A stretch of DNA of 37,787 nucleotides from contig NZ_JAHPPD010000015.1 in NCBI RefSeq assembly GCF_019061365.1, positions 1 to 37,787 of the forward strand, given 5' to 3'. Shown piece after piece: positions 18,125-30,204 of this stretch; position 1 is the stretch's first letter, and the number at the start of each line of letters is the position of its first letter. The translations under genes were made by a program, and so were the position numbers. Source of the DNA: Lentilactobacillus dabitei. Its GTDB lineage: Bacteria; Bacillota; Bacilli; Lactobacillales; Lactobacillaceae. The notes below the pieces were generated by a model. That model was not told where the DNA came from, made no database searches, and worked only from the letters and a program-made list of their open reading frames with translations.

Positions 18125-18568
18125 GTGCGTACAACATATATGGCAAAACCTGGTGAAGTAGAACGTAAATGGTACGCTGTTGATGCAGATGGCGTTTCTT
18201 TAGGACGTCTTTCATCAGTAGTCGCATCAATTCTACGAGGCAAGAATAAGCCTACTTTTACCCCTAATGTCGATACAGGGGACAATGTAATCGTAATTAA
18301 CGCAAGTAAAGTGAAATTGACTGGTCATAAGGATACTCGAAAGATCTATTATCATCACTCACGCTTTATTGGCGGCTTGAAGCAAAAATCAGCTGGAGAA
18401 TTTCGTGAGAAGAACCCAGAAAAATTGATCGAAACTTCAGTTAAAGGAATGCTTCCTCATGGAACATTAGGTCATAAAATTGGTTTGAAGTTACATGTCT
18501 ATGCAGGTCCTGAACATGATCACCAAGCTCAAAAGCCGGAAGCATTTGACATCACTAACCTAATTTAA
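18125..18568 (+). CDS. rplM: 50S ribosomal protein L13
   Basis: L13 is an early large-subunit assembly protein. The 147-residue product reads [31 protein letters not shown], then [18 protein letters not shown] and the signature [29 protein letters not shown] 18125 fits the family start and follows GGAGGA (18112-18117). The earlier in-frame start at 18086 lies in the leader hairpin. It forms a two-gene operon with rpsI. Confidence 0.97.
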   Translation: MRTTYMAKPGEVERKWYAVDADGVSLGRLSSVVASILRGKNKPTFTPNVDTGDNVIVINASKVKLTGHKDTRKIYYHHSRFIGGLKQKSAGEFREKNPEKLIETSVKGMLPHGTLGHKIGLKLHVYAGPEHDHQAQKPEAFDITNLI

Positions 18569-18581
18569 GGAGGAACTCGCA

Positions 18582-18974
18582 TTGGCTCAAGTACAATATA
18601 GCGGCACAGGCCGTCGTAAAGATTCAGTTGCTCGGGTACGTTTGGTACCAGGAACTGGAAAAATTATCATGAATGACAAAGCAATCGAAGATTATATTCC
18701 TTTTGCTAACTTACGTGAAGTTGTTGTGCAACCATTTAATGTTACTGAAACTTTAGGTAACTATGATACCTTAGTTAACGTTAATGGTGGTGGATTCTCT
18801 GGTCAAGCTGGCGCAACACGTCATGGTATTGCACGTGCATTACTCGCAGTTGACCCAGATTTCCGTGGACCTTTGAAGCGTGCAGGATTATTAACCCGTG
18901 ACGCTCGTATGAAGGAACGTAAGAAGCCAGGTCTTAAGAAAGCTCGTAAGGCCTCACAATTCTCAAAGCGTTAA
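18582..18974 (+). CDS. rpsI: 30S ribosomal protein S9
   Basis: S9 has a long basic tail whose C-terminal arginine contacts the P-site tRNA anticodon loop. The 130-residue product begins [23 protein letters not shown] and ends [19 protein letters not shown], the family tail. It starts at TTG 18582 after AAGGAGGA. A strong terminator follows 19 bases after the stop. Confidence 0.98.
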   Translation: MAQVQYSGTGRRKDSVARVRLVPGTGKIIMNDKAIEDYIPFANLREVVVQPFNVTETLGNYDTLVNVNGGGFSGQAGATRHGIARALLAVDPDFRGPLKRAGLLTRDARMKERKKPGLKKARKASQFSKR

Positions 18975-18993
18975 AATTCAAATTGTTACTTTC

Positions 18994-19022
18994 AAAACAC
19001 TTCTCATTGGAAGTGTTTTTTT
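18994..19022 (+). terminator. Intrinsic terminator of rplM-rpsI
   Basis: A perfect 10-bp stem (AAAACACTTC / GAAGTGTTTT) with the loop TCATTG runs into seven Ts. It ends the rplM-rpsI transcript. Confidence 0.92.
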
Positions 19023-19136
19023 GTAATCTGAAGTTTATGTTAAACTTTGTTCTCAAACGACTTTAAGCGTCGCCAATCTACTAGAATGAAACTTGTTATT
19101 GTATAATAAATGCAATAAATTTAAAGGAGCGGAACC

Positions 19137-19730
19137 ATGCCAAAAACAAAGAACACTTTGAGGCTTAATTTATTGGCGATGTTTATTGCAATTATCATTC
19201 TTCAGACGTCGATCCCGTTGATTGGATATATTCCAATTGGCCCCTTAAGCATTACGATTATCCCGACGACGGTTGTCATTGCGACTATCCTCTTAGGAAC
19301 GACAGATGGGGCAATTATTGGCGGTGTCTGGGGCTTGATTACGTTTGTTCGGGCCTACATCTGGCCAACCAGTCCGTTAGCGACAATTGTATTTGTTAAC
19401 CCGATTGTTTCGGTTTTCCCAAGAATTATGATTGGTTTGGTGGCGGGCTGGGCGTATACGGCGTTAAGAAAACGGTTCAAAAATCAATCGTTAAGCGTTT
19501 CGATTGCGGCTATTTTAGGATCAATCACAAATACGGTTTTGGTTTTAGGGCTGATTTATGTCTTTTATAAAGCAAAGGCGCCTCAGCTGTATCAGATTAA
19601 TATGGAAAAGTTACTCCCGTATTTGATTGGCGTTGTTGGAACGAATGGTGTCCCGGAAGCGATTTTTAGTGGAATTGTGACCCCGTTAATTGCTGTTCCG
19701 TTGAGCCGGGCCATTAAACGCCGACAGTGA
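19137..19730 (+). CDS. ECF transporter S component, PanT-like
   Basis: This is a membrane substrate-binding subunit of an ECF vitamin importer. The 197-residue protein has about six hydrophobic helices. It carries the family pattern IPIGPLSITIIPTTVVIATILLG followed by GAIIGGVWGL and PRIMIGLVAGWAY, typical of the S-component family that includes PanT, RibU and HmpT. PanT (pantothenate) looks closest, but the substrate is uncertain: the 114-base leader shows no FMN or TPP riboswitch. TATAAT (19112-19117) is a likely -10 with no good -35. AAAGGAG precedes the ATG. It would use the EcfA1-A2-T module encoded at 14723-17191. Confidence 0.85.
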   Translation: MPKTKNTLRLNLLAMFIAIIILQTSIPLIGYIPIGPLSITIIPTTVVIATILLGTTDGAIIGGVWGLITFVRAYIWPTSPLATIVFVNPIVSVFPRIMIGLVAGWAYTALRKRFKNQSLSVSIAAILGSITNTVLVLGLIYVFYKAKAPQLYQINMEKLLPYLIGVVGTNGVPEAIFSGIVTPLIAVPLSRAIKRRQ

Positions 19731-19764
19731 GTAATCAGGTTCATTCCTAAAAAGGTGTGAAGAC

Positions 19765-19809
19765 AAAAAGGAGGCTGCAACAAAACAAAATGTTTTGCCA
19801 CAGCCTCTT
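19765..19809 (-). terminator. Intrinsic terminator of the DUF2187 gene
   Basis: Read on the minus strand, GAGGCTG and CAAAACA pair with TGTTTTG and CAGCCTC (7 + 7 bp, with a 3-base mismatched middle and a 3-base loop). The stem is followed by CTTTTT. On the plus strand no T-run follows, so it mainly serves the minus-strand gene. Confidence 0.85.
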
Positions 19810-19815
19810 CAATCA

Positions 19816-20109
19816 TCATTTCTTGTTGGGTTTCTTGGTTGCCTTCTCAGAATCTTCTTCGTCGTCTTCAGGATCTTCTTCAACCCGTGGGGCAGCCTTG
19901 ATCATTTTTAGATGACGATTATTGATAACCACTTTCTTGTGGTACTTATCAATAATTTCAGGATCATCAGATTCAAATGTGATTAGGAATGAGTTGGTAT
20001 AACTCTTATCAACATAGCCTTTAAAAGTTTTCTTTTCGATCTTGAATGAAACCTCATCACCAACGTGGAACTTAGATTGTGCTTCTGATACTTCGGTGTT
20101 TTTAGCCAT
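19816..20109 (-). CDS. DUF2187 family protein
   Basis: A 97-residue cytosolic protein of unknown function. Residues 13-70 (KFHVGDEVSFKIEKKTFKGYVDKSY, then NSFLITFESDD and KVVINNRHLKMI) fit the DUF2187 family, a small KOW/SH3-like beta fold. The last 25 residues are a low-complexity tail, first acidic (EEDPEDDEEDSE) and then lysine-rich. It is the only complete minus-strand gene of the window. It has its own consensus promoter at 20144-20172 and its own terminator. A nucleic-acid or protein-binding role is possible but not shown. Confidence 0.85.
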   Translation of the reverse strand: MAKNTEVSEAQSKFHVGDEVSFKIEKKTFKGYVDKSYTNSFLITFESDDPEIIDKYHKKVVINNRHLKMIKAAPRVEEDPEDDEEDSEKATKKPNKK

Positions 20110-20143
20110 TGGTTTCCATCTCCATAATTAAGTGTCAAGTGAT

Positions 20144-20172
20144 AACATAACTGATATTAGTAGATTTGTCAA
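20144..20172 (-). promoter_or_regulatory. Sigma-A promoter of the DUF2187 gene
   Basis: On the minus strand TTGACA (20172-20167), a 17-base spacer and TATGTT (20149-20144) make a near-perfect promoter, about 35 bases before the ATG at 20109. Its -35 box overlaps the -35 box of the divergent plus-strand promoter. Confidence 0.85.
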
Positions 20173-20193
20173 TTATGTCACCTTTTGTATATT
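20166..20193 (+). promoter_or_regulatory. Promoter of the glucosaminidase-xpt-purK-like operon
   Basis: TTGTCA (20166-20171), a 16-base spacer and TATATT (20188-20193). Transcription would begin near 20200. This makes the first in-frame TTG (20213) an unlikely start and supports TTG 20273. The -35 box overlaps that of the divergent minus-strand promoter. Confidence 0.6.
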
Positions 20194-20272
20194 AAAAATT
20201 GTTAAATATTAATTGTCTTTATTGTCATTTATCGTTAGAATTAATGCTAAAGTCAGAAAGTTTGAGGTTGTG

Positions 20273-21492
<1,220 letters not shown>

Positions 21493-21506
21493 TAGGTTAT
21501 GAAAGA

Positions 21507-21523
21507 ATCAACAAGTTGTTGAT
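21507..21523. repeat. Perfect 17-base palindrome between xpt and the purK-like gene
   Basis: ATCAACAAGTTGTTGAT has 8-base arms around a single central base. In RNA it would form a 6-bp stem with a 5-base loop and no T-run, so it is not a terminator. It lies 28 bases before the next start codon and could be an operator or a processing/pausing hairpin. Confidence 0.5.
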
Positions 21524-21550
21524 AATAATTGGATGAAAGTAGTGAAATAA

Positions 21551-22711
21551 TTGGCAAAAGCAAATGTTCTCTATCCAGGTCAAACAATTGGTATTTTAGG
21601 CGAAGGTCCAAGCACACCCGTTTTATTGATGACCGCAAAAAGAATGGGCTTTAATATCGGAATGTATAGTTCAAATGAAGATAGTAAAGCAATGCAACTT
21701 GCCGATTATAAATATATCGGGCCAATCGATGATAAACAGACGTTGAAGATGTTTGCGGAGCGTTGTGACGTTGTGATGTATGATAACGACTTCATTGATT
21801 CGGACATTATCCGCTACATTTCGGAATTTACGTCAGTTCCTCAAAGCGACGGCTTGCTGGATATCATTCAAGACCGATTGATTGAGCGGAGCTTTTTTGA
21901 AACGTTGAATATCAACATGGTGCCTTATTCAACGATCGTCACTCTAGAGGACATTTACCAAGCAATTAATTCTATCGGTTATCCAGCAATTTTAAAGCCA
22001 ATTCAGCGGGGCCTGTTGAACGGCAAAGAATTGTTAATTAAGAATCAAGCTGATATTGTCCTGGCTTCTGGCTTTCTGGATGCTGGTACCTATATTCTTG
22101 AGTCGTACGTTGAGCACGATATCGATTATTCTGTCATTGTGACCCGGACCGAAGCAGGGGACCAAGAAATTTTCCCGGTTGTGGAAGTTGTATATAAGAA
22201 TAATCAGTTGATGACAGCATTTACTGCTTCCAAGCTAGACCCTAGCGTTGAGAAGGAAATGAAACGCATTACAAAAGAGATCACGAATAATCTGGATTAC
22301 GTTGGCACTGTCGAAGTGAGTTTATTCTTAGCAAAAAGTGGGTCAATTTATGTGAGTCGGGTGGCGCCATTATTGAGCCCAGCCGGATTCGTGTTTGATT
22401 ATGCAGCTAATGTGAACGAGTTTGAACAACATATTCGTGCAATTGTTGGCTTACCACTGGCAAAAATAATTACTGCTACGCCGACGGTTTACCAAACCAT
22501 CAGAAAAAAGGATTATCAGCGGATCAAAACGCAATGGGTCATAAAAGGAAACTGGCACTTTACAATTTACGATAATCAGGTAAGCGATGATGATCAAGCA
22601 GTCGGAAATGTCTTAATCCCTACTCAATCGTTGCCAGACACACTGATGCAGTTGGAAGCAACCGGAATTTGGCCCGATATTGATTATAAAGATAAGTATT
22701 TAAAAAAATAA
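21551..22711 (+). CDS. Divergent PurK-like ATP-grasp protein
   Basis: The 386-residue protein has the full PurK (N5-CAIR synthetase) layout: N-terminal PGQTIGILGEG, ATP-grasp core with GYPAILKP (143-150), and the C-terminal segment NEFEQHIRAIVGLPL. Key motifs are altered. The GGGQLG nucleotide loop has become GEGPSTP. The GYDGKGQ loop reads LLNGKEL (155-161). The metal-binding NE of NEIAPRPHNSGH has become SR (269-270), while E255 is kept. PurK activity is therefore doubtful, although another ATP-grasp reaction or a regulatory role is possible. The TTG start at 21551 has only a weak ribosome binding site. It lies downstream of xpt, which suggests a link to purine metabolism. Confidence 0.8.
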   Translation: MAKANVLYPGQTIGILGEGPSTPVLLMTAKRMGFNIGMYSSNEDSKAMQLADYKYIGPIDDKQTLKMFAERCDVVMYDNDFIDSDIIRYISEFTSVPQSDGLLDIIQDRLIERSFFETLNINMVPYSTIVTLEDIYQAINSIGYPAILKPIQRGLLNGKELLIKNQADIVLASGFLDAGTYILESYVEHDIDYSVIVTRTEAGDQEIFPVVEVVYKNNQLMTAFTASKLDPSVEKEMKRITKEITNNLDYVGTVEVSLFLAKSGSIYVSRVAPLLSPAGFVFDYAANVNEFEQHIRAIVGLPLAKIITATPTVYQTIRKKDYQRIKTQWVIKGNWHFTIYDNQVSDDDQAVGNVLIPTQSLPDTLMQLEATGIWPDIDYKDKYLKK

Positions 22712-22744
22712 CTGGGTGTTCTAATTAATTTATCAAAACAATCA

Positions 22745-22792
22745 AAAGAATCAATTGTTCCGAACCTTTGGAATGGTTGATTCTTTCACTTC
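22745..22792 (+). terminator. Hairpin, probable terminator after the purK-like gene
   Basis: A perfect 10-bp stem AAAGAATCAA (22745-22754) / TTGATTCTTT (22777-22786) contains an inner stem TTCC (22758-22761) / GGAA (22770-22773). The downstream T-rich tract is interrupted by C (TTTCACTTCT), so termination may be partial. The minus-strand side is also T-rich. Confidence 0.55.
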
Positions 22793-22853
22793 TAAACACT
22801 CATTTATTGATGTTTATGAATGATTTAAGCTAGGAGCAAAAGCTGGTATTTTT

Positions 22854-22862
22854 TGGTATAAT
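22854..22862 (+). promoter_or_regulatory. Extended -10 promoter of pcrA
   Basis: TGGTATAAT is a consensus extended -10 (TGn plus TATAAT at 22857-22862). No good -35 lies 17 bases upstream. It is placed between the upstream hairpin and pcrA, as expected for a pcrA-ligA-camS promoter. Confidence 0.6.
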
Positions 22863-22895
22863 TGACAGGATAAATGTGAGAGGATGAAATTTTTA

Positions 22896-25127
22896 GTGGC
22901 TGAAGAAAGTTTATTAGACGGTTTAAATAAGGATCAAAAGGATGCAGTTGTCCATACCGAAGGACCAGTGTTAATTATGGCGGGGGCTGGTAGTGGCAAG
23001 ACTCGAGTTTTGACCCACCGGATTGCGTACATAATTGAACATAATCATGTGATGCCATGGCATATTTTGGCAATCACTTTTACAAACAAAGCTGCTAAAG
23101 AAATGCGTGAGCGGGTTGCTAAGCTGTTGGATGACAGTGGCAATGATGTATGGGTTTCAACATTTCACGCCCTCTGTGTGCGGATTTTACGGCGTAACAT
23201 TGATCTGTTAGGGTACAATCGGGCGTTCACGATTGCTGATACCAGTGAGCAACGAACCCTTGTGAAACGAGTATTAAGGGACTTGAACATCGATCCCAAA
23301 AAATTTGACCCGCGTTCCATTCTGTCATCGATCTCAAATGCTAAAAATGATTTATTGACACCAAAACAGTATAAAGCTCAGGCAGTGAGTGCATTTGATC
23401 AGATTGTGGCTGATGTATATGAACGCTACCAGGCTGAGTTACGTCAAAATGAATCATTGGACTTTGATGACTTAATTATGATTACCATTCAGTTATTTGA
23501 GCAACATCAGGATGTTTTGGAATATTATCAGGATAAATTTCACTATATTCATGTCGATGAATATCAGGATACCAATGAGGCACAGTATAAGCTGGTGAAC
23601 ACGTTAGCCCAGAAGAATCAGAATATTTGTGTTGTTGGGGATGCTGACCAAAGTATTTATGGTTGGCGGGGTGCCAATATGCAAAATATTTTGGACTTCA
23701 AGAAGGACTATCCTAATGCTCACGTGACGTTGTTGGAGCAGAATTATCGCTCAACCAAAACGGTGCTGGATGCTGCTAACTCAGTCATTGCTCACAATGA
23801 TAATCGAGCCGACAAAAATCTTTGGACTGAAAATGAAAAGGGCGACCAAATTTCATATTATCGTGGTCAAACCGAAAATGATGAGGCCCGCTACGTTGTG
23901 GCTAAGATTCAAGAGGAAATGAAAAAGCCAAAGCACAACTATGGCAGCTTTGCGATTTTGTATCGAACCAATGCTCAGTCTCGAGTGATTGAAGAAACGC
24001 TCCTTAAATCCAACATCCCTTACACGATGGTTGGGGGCCATAAATTCTATGACCGAAAAGAAATTCGAGATATTTTGTCATATTTGACGTTGTTGGGTAA
24101 CCCTAACGACTCCATGAGTTTCGAACGGGTGATTAACGAACCTAAGCGAGGAATCGGCGTTACCAGCATTGAAAAGTTACGGCTCTTCGCCAATGACCAC
24201 GGGTGGAGCCTATTAGATGCAGCCAAGAGTGTGGATCTGGCAAATGAAATTTCATCTCGGGCGAAAAACTCAATTGCCGCATTCGAACAAATGATCAGTC
24301 AGATTTATGCCAAAATGGATCAGCTGTCCATTACCGAATTAACAGAAGAACTGTTGGATAAGAGTGGTTACCTGAGTACCTTAAAGGCCTCGAAATCACT
24401 TGAAGCTCAAACTCGGCTTGAAAACTTGGAAGAATTTATTTCAGTTACTCAAAAATATGATGAAGCCAACTCAGAAGAAACCGGTCAAGATAACTTGGTC
24501 AACTTTCTCAGTGATTTAGCGTTAGTTTCTGATCAGGATGATCTGGAAGATGATAATTCTCAAGTGACTTTAATGACATTGCATGCGGCCAAAGGGTTGG
24601 AATTCCCAGTTGTCTTTTTGATGGGGATGGAGGAAGGGCTTTTCCCACTTGCCAGAGCGGCTGCAGATGAATCTGAGCTCCAAGAAGAACGGCGGCTGGC
24701 ATACGTTGGCATTACCCGGGCTAAGGAAAAGCTCTATATCACTAATGCCTACTCCAGAATGCTTTATGGTCGCCGACAGAATAATCCGGAATCCAGATTT
24801 GTGAATGAAATTAAGCCCGAATTAATTCATTACGACAATCAACAGCAGTCCGAAACGCCATTGACCACGCCATTTGACCGGCGAACTCGGCGGGCAACCG
24901 CAACCACTTACCACCGTCCAGATCAGATAGTTGAAAAGCCTAAGGGAACTGGTGCTGATAGGAAAGCTTGGGAAGTTGGTGACAAAGTTTCCCACAAAGC
25001 CTGGGGAACCGGCACGGTTGTTAAGGTTTCTGGAACTGGCGAGGACATGGAATTAGATATTGCCTTTCAGGAACAGGGAATTAAGCGATTATTAGCTGCT
25101 TTTGCCCCAATCAAAAAACAGGAATAG
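22896..25127 (+). CDS. pcrA: ATP-dependent DNA helicase PcrA (UvrD/Rep family)
   Basis: PcrA is a 3'-5' superfamily 1 helicase for repair and for removing RecA and stalled polymerases. The roughly 743-residue product carries Walker A AGAGSGKT, motif Ia AITFTNKAAKEM, motif II DEYQDTN, motif III GDADQSIYGWRGA, motif V TLHAAKGLEFPVVFLMGMEEGLFP, motif VI YVGITRAKEKLY, and the C-terminal Tudor-like module (WEVGDKVSHKAWGTGTVVKV). GTG 22896 is preferred because GAGAGG (22878-22883) is directly adjacent to the ATG at 22884. ligA follows after 32 bases, the usual partner. Confidence 0.97.
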   Translation: MAEESLLDGLNKDQKDAVVHTEGPVLIMAGAGSGKTRVLTHRIAYIIEHNHVMPWHILAITFTNKAAKEMRERVAKLLDDSGNDVWVSTFHALCVRILRRNIDLLGYNRAFTIADTSEQRTLVKRVLRDLNIDPKKFDPRSILSSISNAKNDLLTPKQYKAQAVSAFDQIVADVYERYQAELRQNESLDFDDLIMITIQLFEQHQDVLEYYQDKFHYIHVDEYQDTNEAQYKLVNTLAQKNQNICVVGDADQSIYGWRGANMQNILDFKKDYPNAHVTLLEQNYRSTKTVLDAANSVIAHNDNRADKNLWTENEKGDQISYYRGQTENDEARYVVAKIQEEMKKPKHNYGSFAILYRTNAQSRVIEETLLKSNIPYTMVGGHKFYDRKEIRDILSYLTLLGNPNDSMSFERVINEPKRGIGVTSIEKLRLFANDHGWSLLDAAKSVDLANEISSRAKNSIAAFEQMISQIYAKMDQLSITELTEELLDKSGYLSTLKASKSLEAQTRLENLEEFISVTQKYDEANSEETGQDNLVNFLSDLALVSDQDDLEDDNSQVTLMTLHAAKGLEFPVVFLMGMEEGLFPLARAAADESELQEERRLAYVGITRAKEKLYITNAYSRMLYGRRQNNPESRFVNEIKPELIHYDNQQQSETPLTTPFDRRTRRATATTYHRPDQIVEKPKGTGADRKAWEVGDKVSHKAWGTGTVVKVSGTGEDMELDIAFQEQGIKRLLAAFAPIKKQE

Positions 25128-25141
25128 CTATTAGAAATTAA

Positions 25142-27187
<2,046 letters not shown>

Positions 27188-27203
27188 CAGTGGAGGAGAA
27201 TCA

Positions 27204-28349
27204 ATGTTAAAAAAAGCAATTGTTGGCATCTCGATTATCCTATCCGGGTTCATGTTAGCGGCGTGTGGCAGTGTTGATAATCTGTCAAGTGACACCAACA
27301 GCTCGAATGGTTCAAAGACCAAGACGCAATTAACCGGTCAAACCAACGATAATTATTATCAAGGGGTCATCAAAAATGGTCGTTACCGGACCAGTAAATC
27401 AAGGGGCGTTAGCGTGTCCCAAGAATCCAACCAATTTAATATCAAGGGATTTGAGAATGGCTTGCTGAATATTTCCAAGAAGGAATTTTCAACTAAAAAG
27501 TATGTTTTCCAAGAAGGCCAGTACCTTTCAACTGACCAGGTGGAAAATTGGCTGGATCGCAAATCCAAATCGAACCCAACCGGCCTTAATCCCGAAAAAG
27601 TCAAATCCACCACGCCGACTGGGCGGACACCCATTTACCTTTCCCAAATTGATGAACAGGACTTTATGGTTCAAAATGGGAAGTCACTCAAGTTATCCGC
27701 GATGACCGTTGGCTTGGCGATTAACTCGGTGGATTATTACAAGAAGACTCAATATGGGCCGACATATCAGACCAACATCTCCAATGCCGAGGTTAAAAAG
27801 CATGGCAAGGCAATTGCTAACCAAGTCCTTCAAAGATTGCGGAAGAAGAAGGCCTTGAAGAACATTCCGATCATTATTGCGCTTTATAAGTCGGCATCTG
27901 ATGATAGTCTCGTTGGCGGGAACTTCTTTGCCTATTCCCTGAATGACGATTCGGAGACGAAGATTAGCAAGTGGACAAAAGTAAACCAAAAGAATTATGT
28001 CTTTCCACTCCAATCAAACAAAAAGGGTCCCAGCACCAACGATGAAGATTCTTTTGATAATTTCAAATCAACCATTCAAGGATTCTTCCCGAACCTGAGT
28101 GGGGTGACTGCTCAGGCTCAGTACACCGACGGCTCGTTGAGTGGCATGAATGTCAATATTACCACCCAATTTTACAGCCAGACTGAAATTATTAGTTTCA
28201 CTCAGTACATTCAAGGAGCCGCCCAGAAATACTTGCCGGCCAACGCACCAATTGACATTACGGTTCAGTCGACGGAGGGTATCCAAAGTTTCTTGAGCCG
28301 AAAAGCCAACGAGAAGAAGTTTTCAGCTCATATTTTCAATAGTTATTAA
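27204..28349 (+). CDS. camS: CamS family sex pheromone lipoprotein
   Basis: CamS lipoproteins release sex-pheromone-like peptides from their signal sequence in staphylococci and enterococci; the role of the mature protein is unclear. The 381-residue product begins MLKKAIVGISIILSGFMLAAC with a lipobox (LAAC, C21), so it is exported and lipid-anchored. The body contains family segments such as YYQGVIKNGRYRTSKSRG, YLSQIDEQDF and VDYYKKTQYGPTYQT. ATG 27204 follows GGAGGA (27192-27197). The longer frame from 27135 would mask the signal peptide. The pcrA-ligA-camS-gatCAB order is conserved in Bacilli. Confidence 0.93.
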   Translation: MLKKAIVGISIILSGFMLAACGSVDNLSSDTNSSNGSKTKTQLTGQTNDNYYQGVIKNGRYRTSKSRGVSVSQESNQFNIKGFENGLLNISKKEFSTKKYVFQEGQYLSTDQVENWLDRKSKSNPTGLNPEKVKSTTPTGRTPIYLSQIDEQDFMVQNGKSLKLSAMTVGLAINSVDYYKKTQYGPTYQTNISNAEVKKHGKAIANQVLQRLRKKKALKNIPIIIALYKSASDDSLVGGNFFAYSLNDDSETKISKWTKVNQKNYVFPLQSNKKGPSTNDEDSFDNFKSTIQGFFPNLSGVTAQAQYTDGSLSGMNVNITTQFYSQTEIISFTQYIQGAAQKYLPANAPIDITVQSTEGIQSFLSRKANEKKFSAHIFNSY

Positions 28350-28429
28350 TTTTACAAAAATGATGGTCGTTATATGGTAAAATTATTGTTGTGATTAAAT
28401 TAAGTAATTCAGAAGAGAGAAGGATTTCG

Positions 28430-28741
28430 ATGACTGAAAAGATCTCTGAAGATCAAGTGAAACACGTTGCTGGCCTAGCAAAGCTCAAGATTGACGATGA
28501 CCAGTTACCATATTTTACAACCCAATTAGATAAGATTATCGGTTTATTTGAAACACTCAGTGAAGTTGATACCGAGGGTGTCGAACCGACAAGTAGTGTC
28601 ACTGACCAAGTTAATGTTATGAGAGAAGACGTTGCCGAAGATTGGCACCAACAACAAGCATTATTGGATAATGCCCCTGATACTCAGGATGGCTACATTC
28701 GAACTCCTACGATTATCGATGAAAGTGGGGAAAATGAGTAA
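28430..28741 (+). CDS. gatC: Asp-tRNA(Asn)/Glu-tRNA(Gln) amidotransferase subunit GatC
   Basis: GatC is the small wrapping subunit of the GatCAB amidotransferase that makes Gln-tRNA(Gln) and Asn-tRNA(Asn). The 103-residue product shows [38 protein letters not shown] and [12 protein letters not shown] 28430 follows GAGAGAAGGA; the frame from 28391 has no ribosome binding site. An extended -10-like TGGTAAAAT (28375-28383) may be its promoter. The stop overlaps the gatA start (TAATG). Confidence 0.96.
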   Translation: MTEKISEDQVKHVAGLAKLKIDDDQLPYFTTQLDKIIGLFETLSEVDTEGVEPTSSVTDQVNVMREDVAEDWHQQQALLDNAPDTQDGYIRTPTIIDESGENE

Positions 28742-30204
28742 TGAATTATTTCAACGAATCCTTAACCAGTATCCACGAGAAATTAGTCACCAAAGAAATC
28801 TCCGCTAAAGATCTGACCCAAGAAACCTTGAACAATATCCAAGCAGTTGATGGTGAGATTAAGGCGTTCTTAACGGTTGATGAAGCTAGTGCCGTAAAAG
28901 ACGCTGAACAAATCGATCAGAATGGGATTGATGCTGATAACGGCTTGTCTGGTATTCCTGTTGCCATCAAGGATAATATGTTGACTAAAGGGATGAAGAC
29001 GACAGCTGCTTCCAAAATTTTGGAAAACTTCACGCCAATGTTTGATGCAACTGCTGTTGAAAAGCTCAAGAGCTTTGGCACGGTGACATTAGGAAAGACT
29101 AACATGGATGAATTTGCAATGGGGGGTTCAACTGAGAACTCTGCCTTCAAAGTCACACACAATCCATGGGACACGACCAAAGTGCCTGGTGGTTCATCAG
29201 GTGGCTCAGCTGCCACGGTTGCCGCTGGTGAAGTTCTGGTGGCGCTTGGATCTGATACGGGTGGTTCAATTCGCCAACCAGCCTCGTTTAACGGAGTGGT
29301 TGGAATGAAGCCAACCTATGGCCGGGTTTCTCGTTGGGGCTTAATTGCCTTTGGTTCAAGTTTGGATCAAATCGGCCCAATTACTCGAAATGTTCAGGAC
29401 AACGCGACCGTTTTGAACGCAATTGCGGGTCATGATCAACATGATTTAACTTCATCAACTAAGGAAGTTCCTGATTTTACCAGCACCTTGAATAACGGTG
29501 TTAAGGGGATGAGAATTGGAATTCCAACTGAATTCATGTCCCAAGGACTTGATGATGATGTGAAGCAAACAGTATTGGACGCTGCCGATGAATTTAGAAA
29601 ACTCGGGGCCACTGTTGAAGAAGTTTCGTTACCTCATACTAAGTATGGGGTTGCGGCTTATTACATTATTTCCTCATCTGAAGCATCTTCAAACCTTCAG
29701 CGATTTGATGGCATTCGTTACGGTCGTCGGGCTAAAGATGTTAAGAACCTCGAGGATCTCTATGTAAAGTCGCGGTCTGAAGGATTTGGCGATGAAGTTA
29801 AACGCCGAATTATGTTAGGAACTTTCTCGTTGTCTGCCGGCTTCTATGACGCCTACTTTAAGAAAGCTGCTCAGGTTCGGACATTGATGAACAATGATTT
29901 TGCCAAAGTATTCAAAGACTTTGATTTGATCTTGGCACCAACTGCCCCAACCCCGGCATATGGCATCGGTGAAGATGTTTCTGATCCAATGACAATGTAT
30001 ATGAACGATGTGTTGACATTGCCAGTGAACTTGGCTGGTCTGCCAGGAATGTCGATCCCAGCTGGTTTTTCAAATGGCTTGCCAGTAGGTGTTCAACTAA
30101 TCGGTCGACCATATGATGAACTAAGCGTTTATCAAGCTGGGAATGCTTTCGAACAAGATACTGACTTTAATCAGCAAACACCAAAGATGGGAGGAACTAA
30201 CTAA
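28741..30204 (+). CDS. gatA: Glutamyl-tRNA(Gln) amidotransferase subunit GatA
   Basis: GatA is the amidase-signature subunit that releases ammonia from glutamine or asparagine. The 487-residue product has the Ser-cisSer-Lys triad: K77 (VAIKDNM), S152 (GGSSGGSAA) and S176 ([11 protein letters not shown]). The C-terminal part matches the family, including [17 protein letters not shown]. It overlaps gatC and gatB by one base each, so the three subunits are probably translated together. Confidence 0.98.
   Translation: MNYFNESLTSIHEKLVTKEISAKDLTQETLNNIQAVDGEIKAFLTVDEASAVKDAEQIDQNGIDADNGLSGIPVAIKDNMLTKGMKTTAASKILENFTPMFDATAVEKLKSFGTVTLGKTNMDEFAMGGSTENSAFKVTHNPWDTTKVPGGSSGGSAATVAAGEVLVALGSDTGGSIRQPASFNGVVGMKPTYGRVSRWGLIAFGSSLDQIGPITRNVQDNATVLNAIAGHDQHDLTSSTKEVPDFTSTLNNGVKGMRIGIPTEFMSQGLDDDVKQTVLDAADEFRKLGATVEEVSLPHTKYGVAAYYIISSSEASSNLQRFDGIRYGRRAKDVKNLEDLYVKSRSEGFGDEVKRRIMLGTFSLSAGFYDAYFKKAAQVRTLMNNDFAKVFKDFDLILAPTAPTPAYGIGEDVSDPMTMYMNDVLTLPVNLAGLPGMSIPAGFSNGLPVGVQLIGRPYDELSVYQAGNAFEQDTDFNQQTPKMGGTN

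Noticed and set aside
22745-22792. T-box or other riboswitch upstream of pcrA
   Set aside because: The hairpin lacks the conserved T-box sequence TGGNACCGCG and any antiterminator; a simple terminator-like hairpin explains it better.
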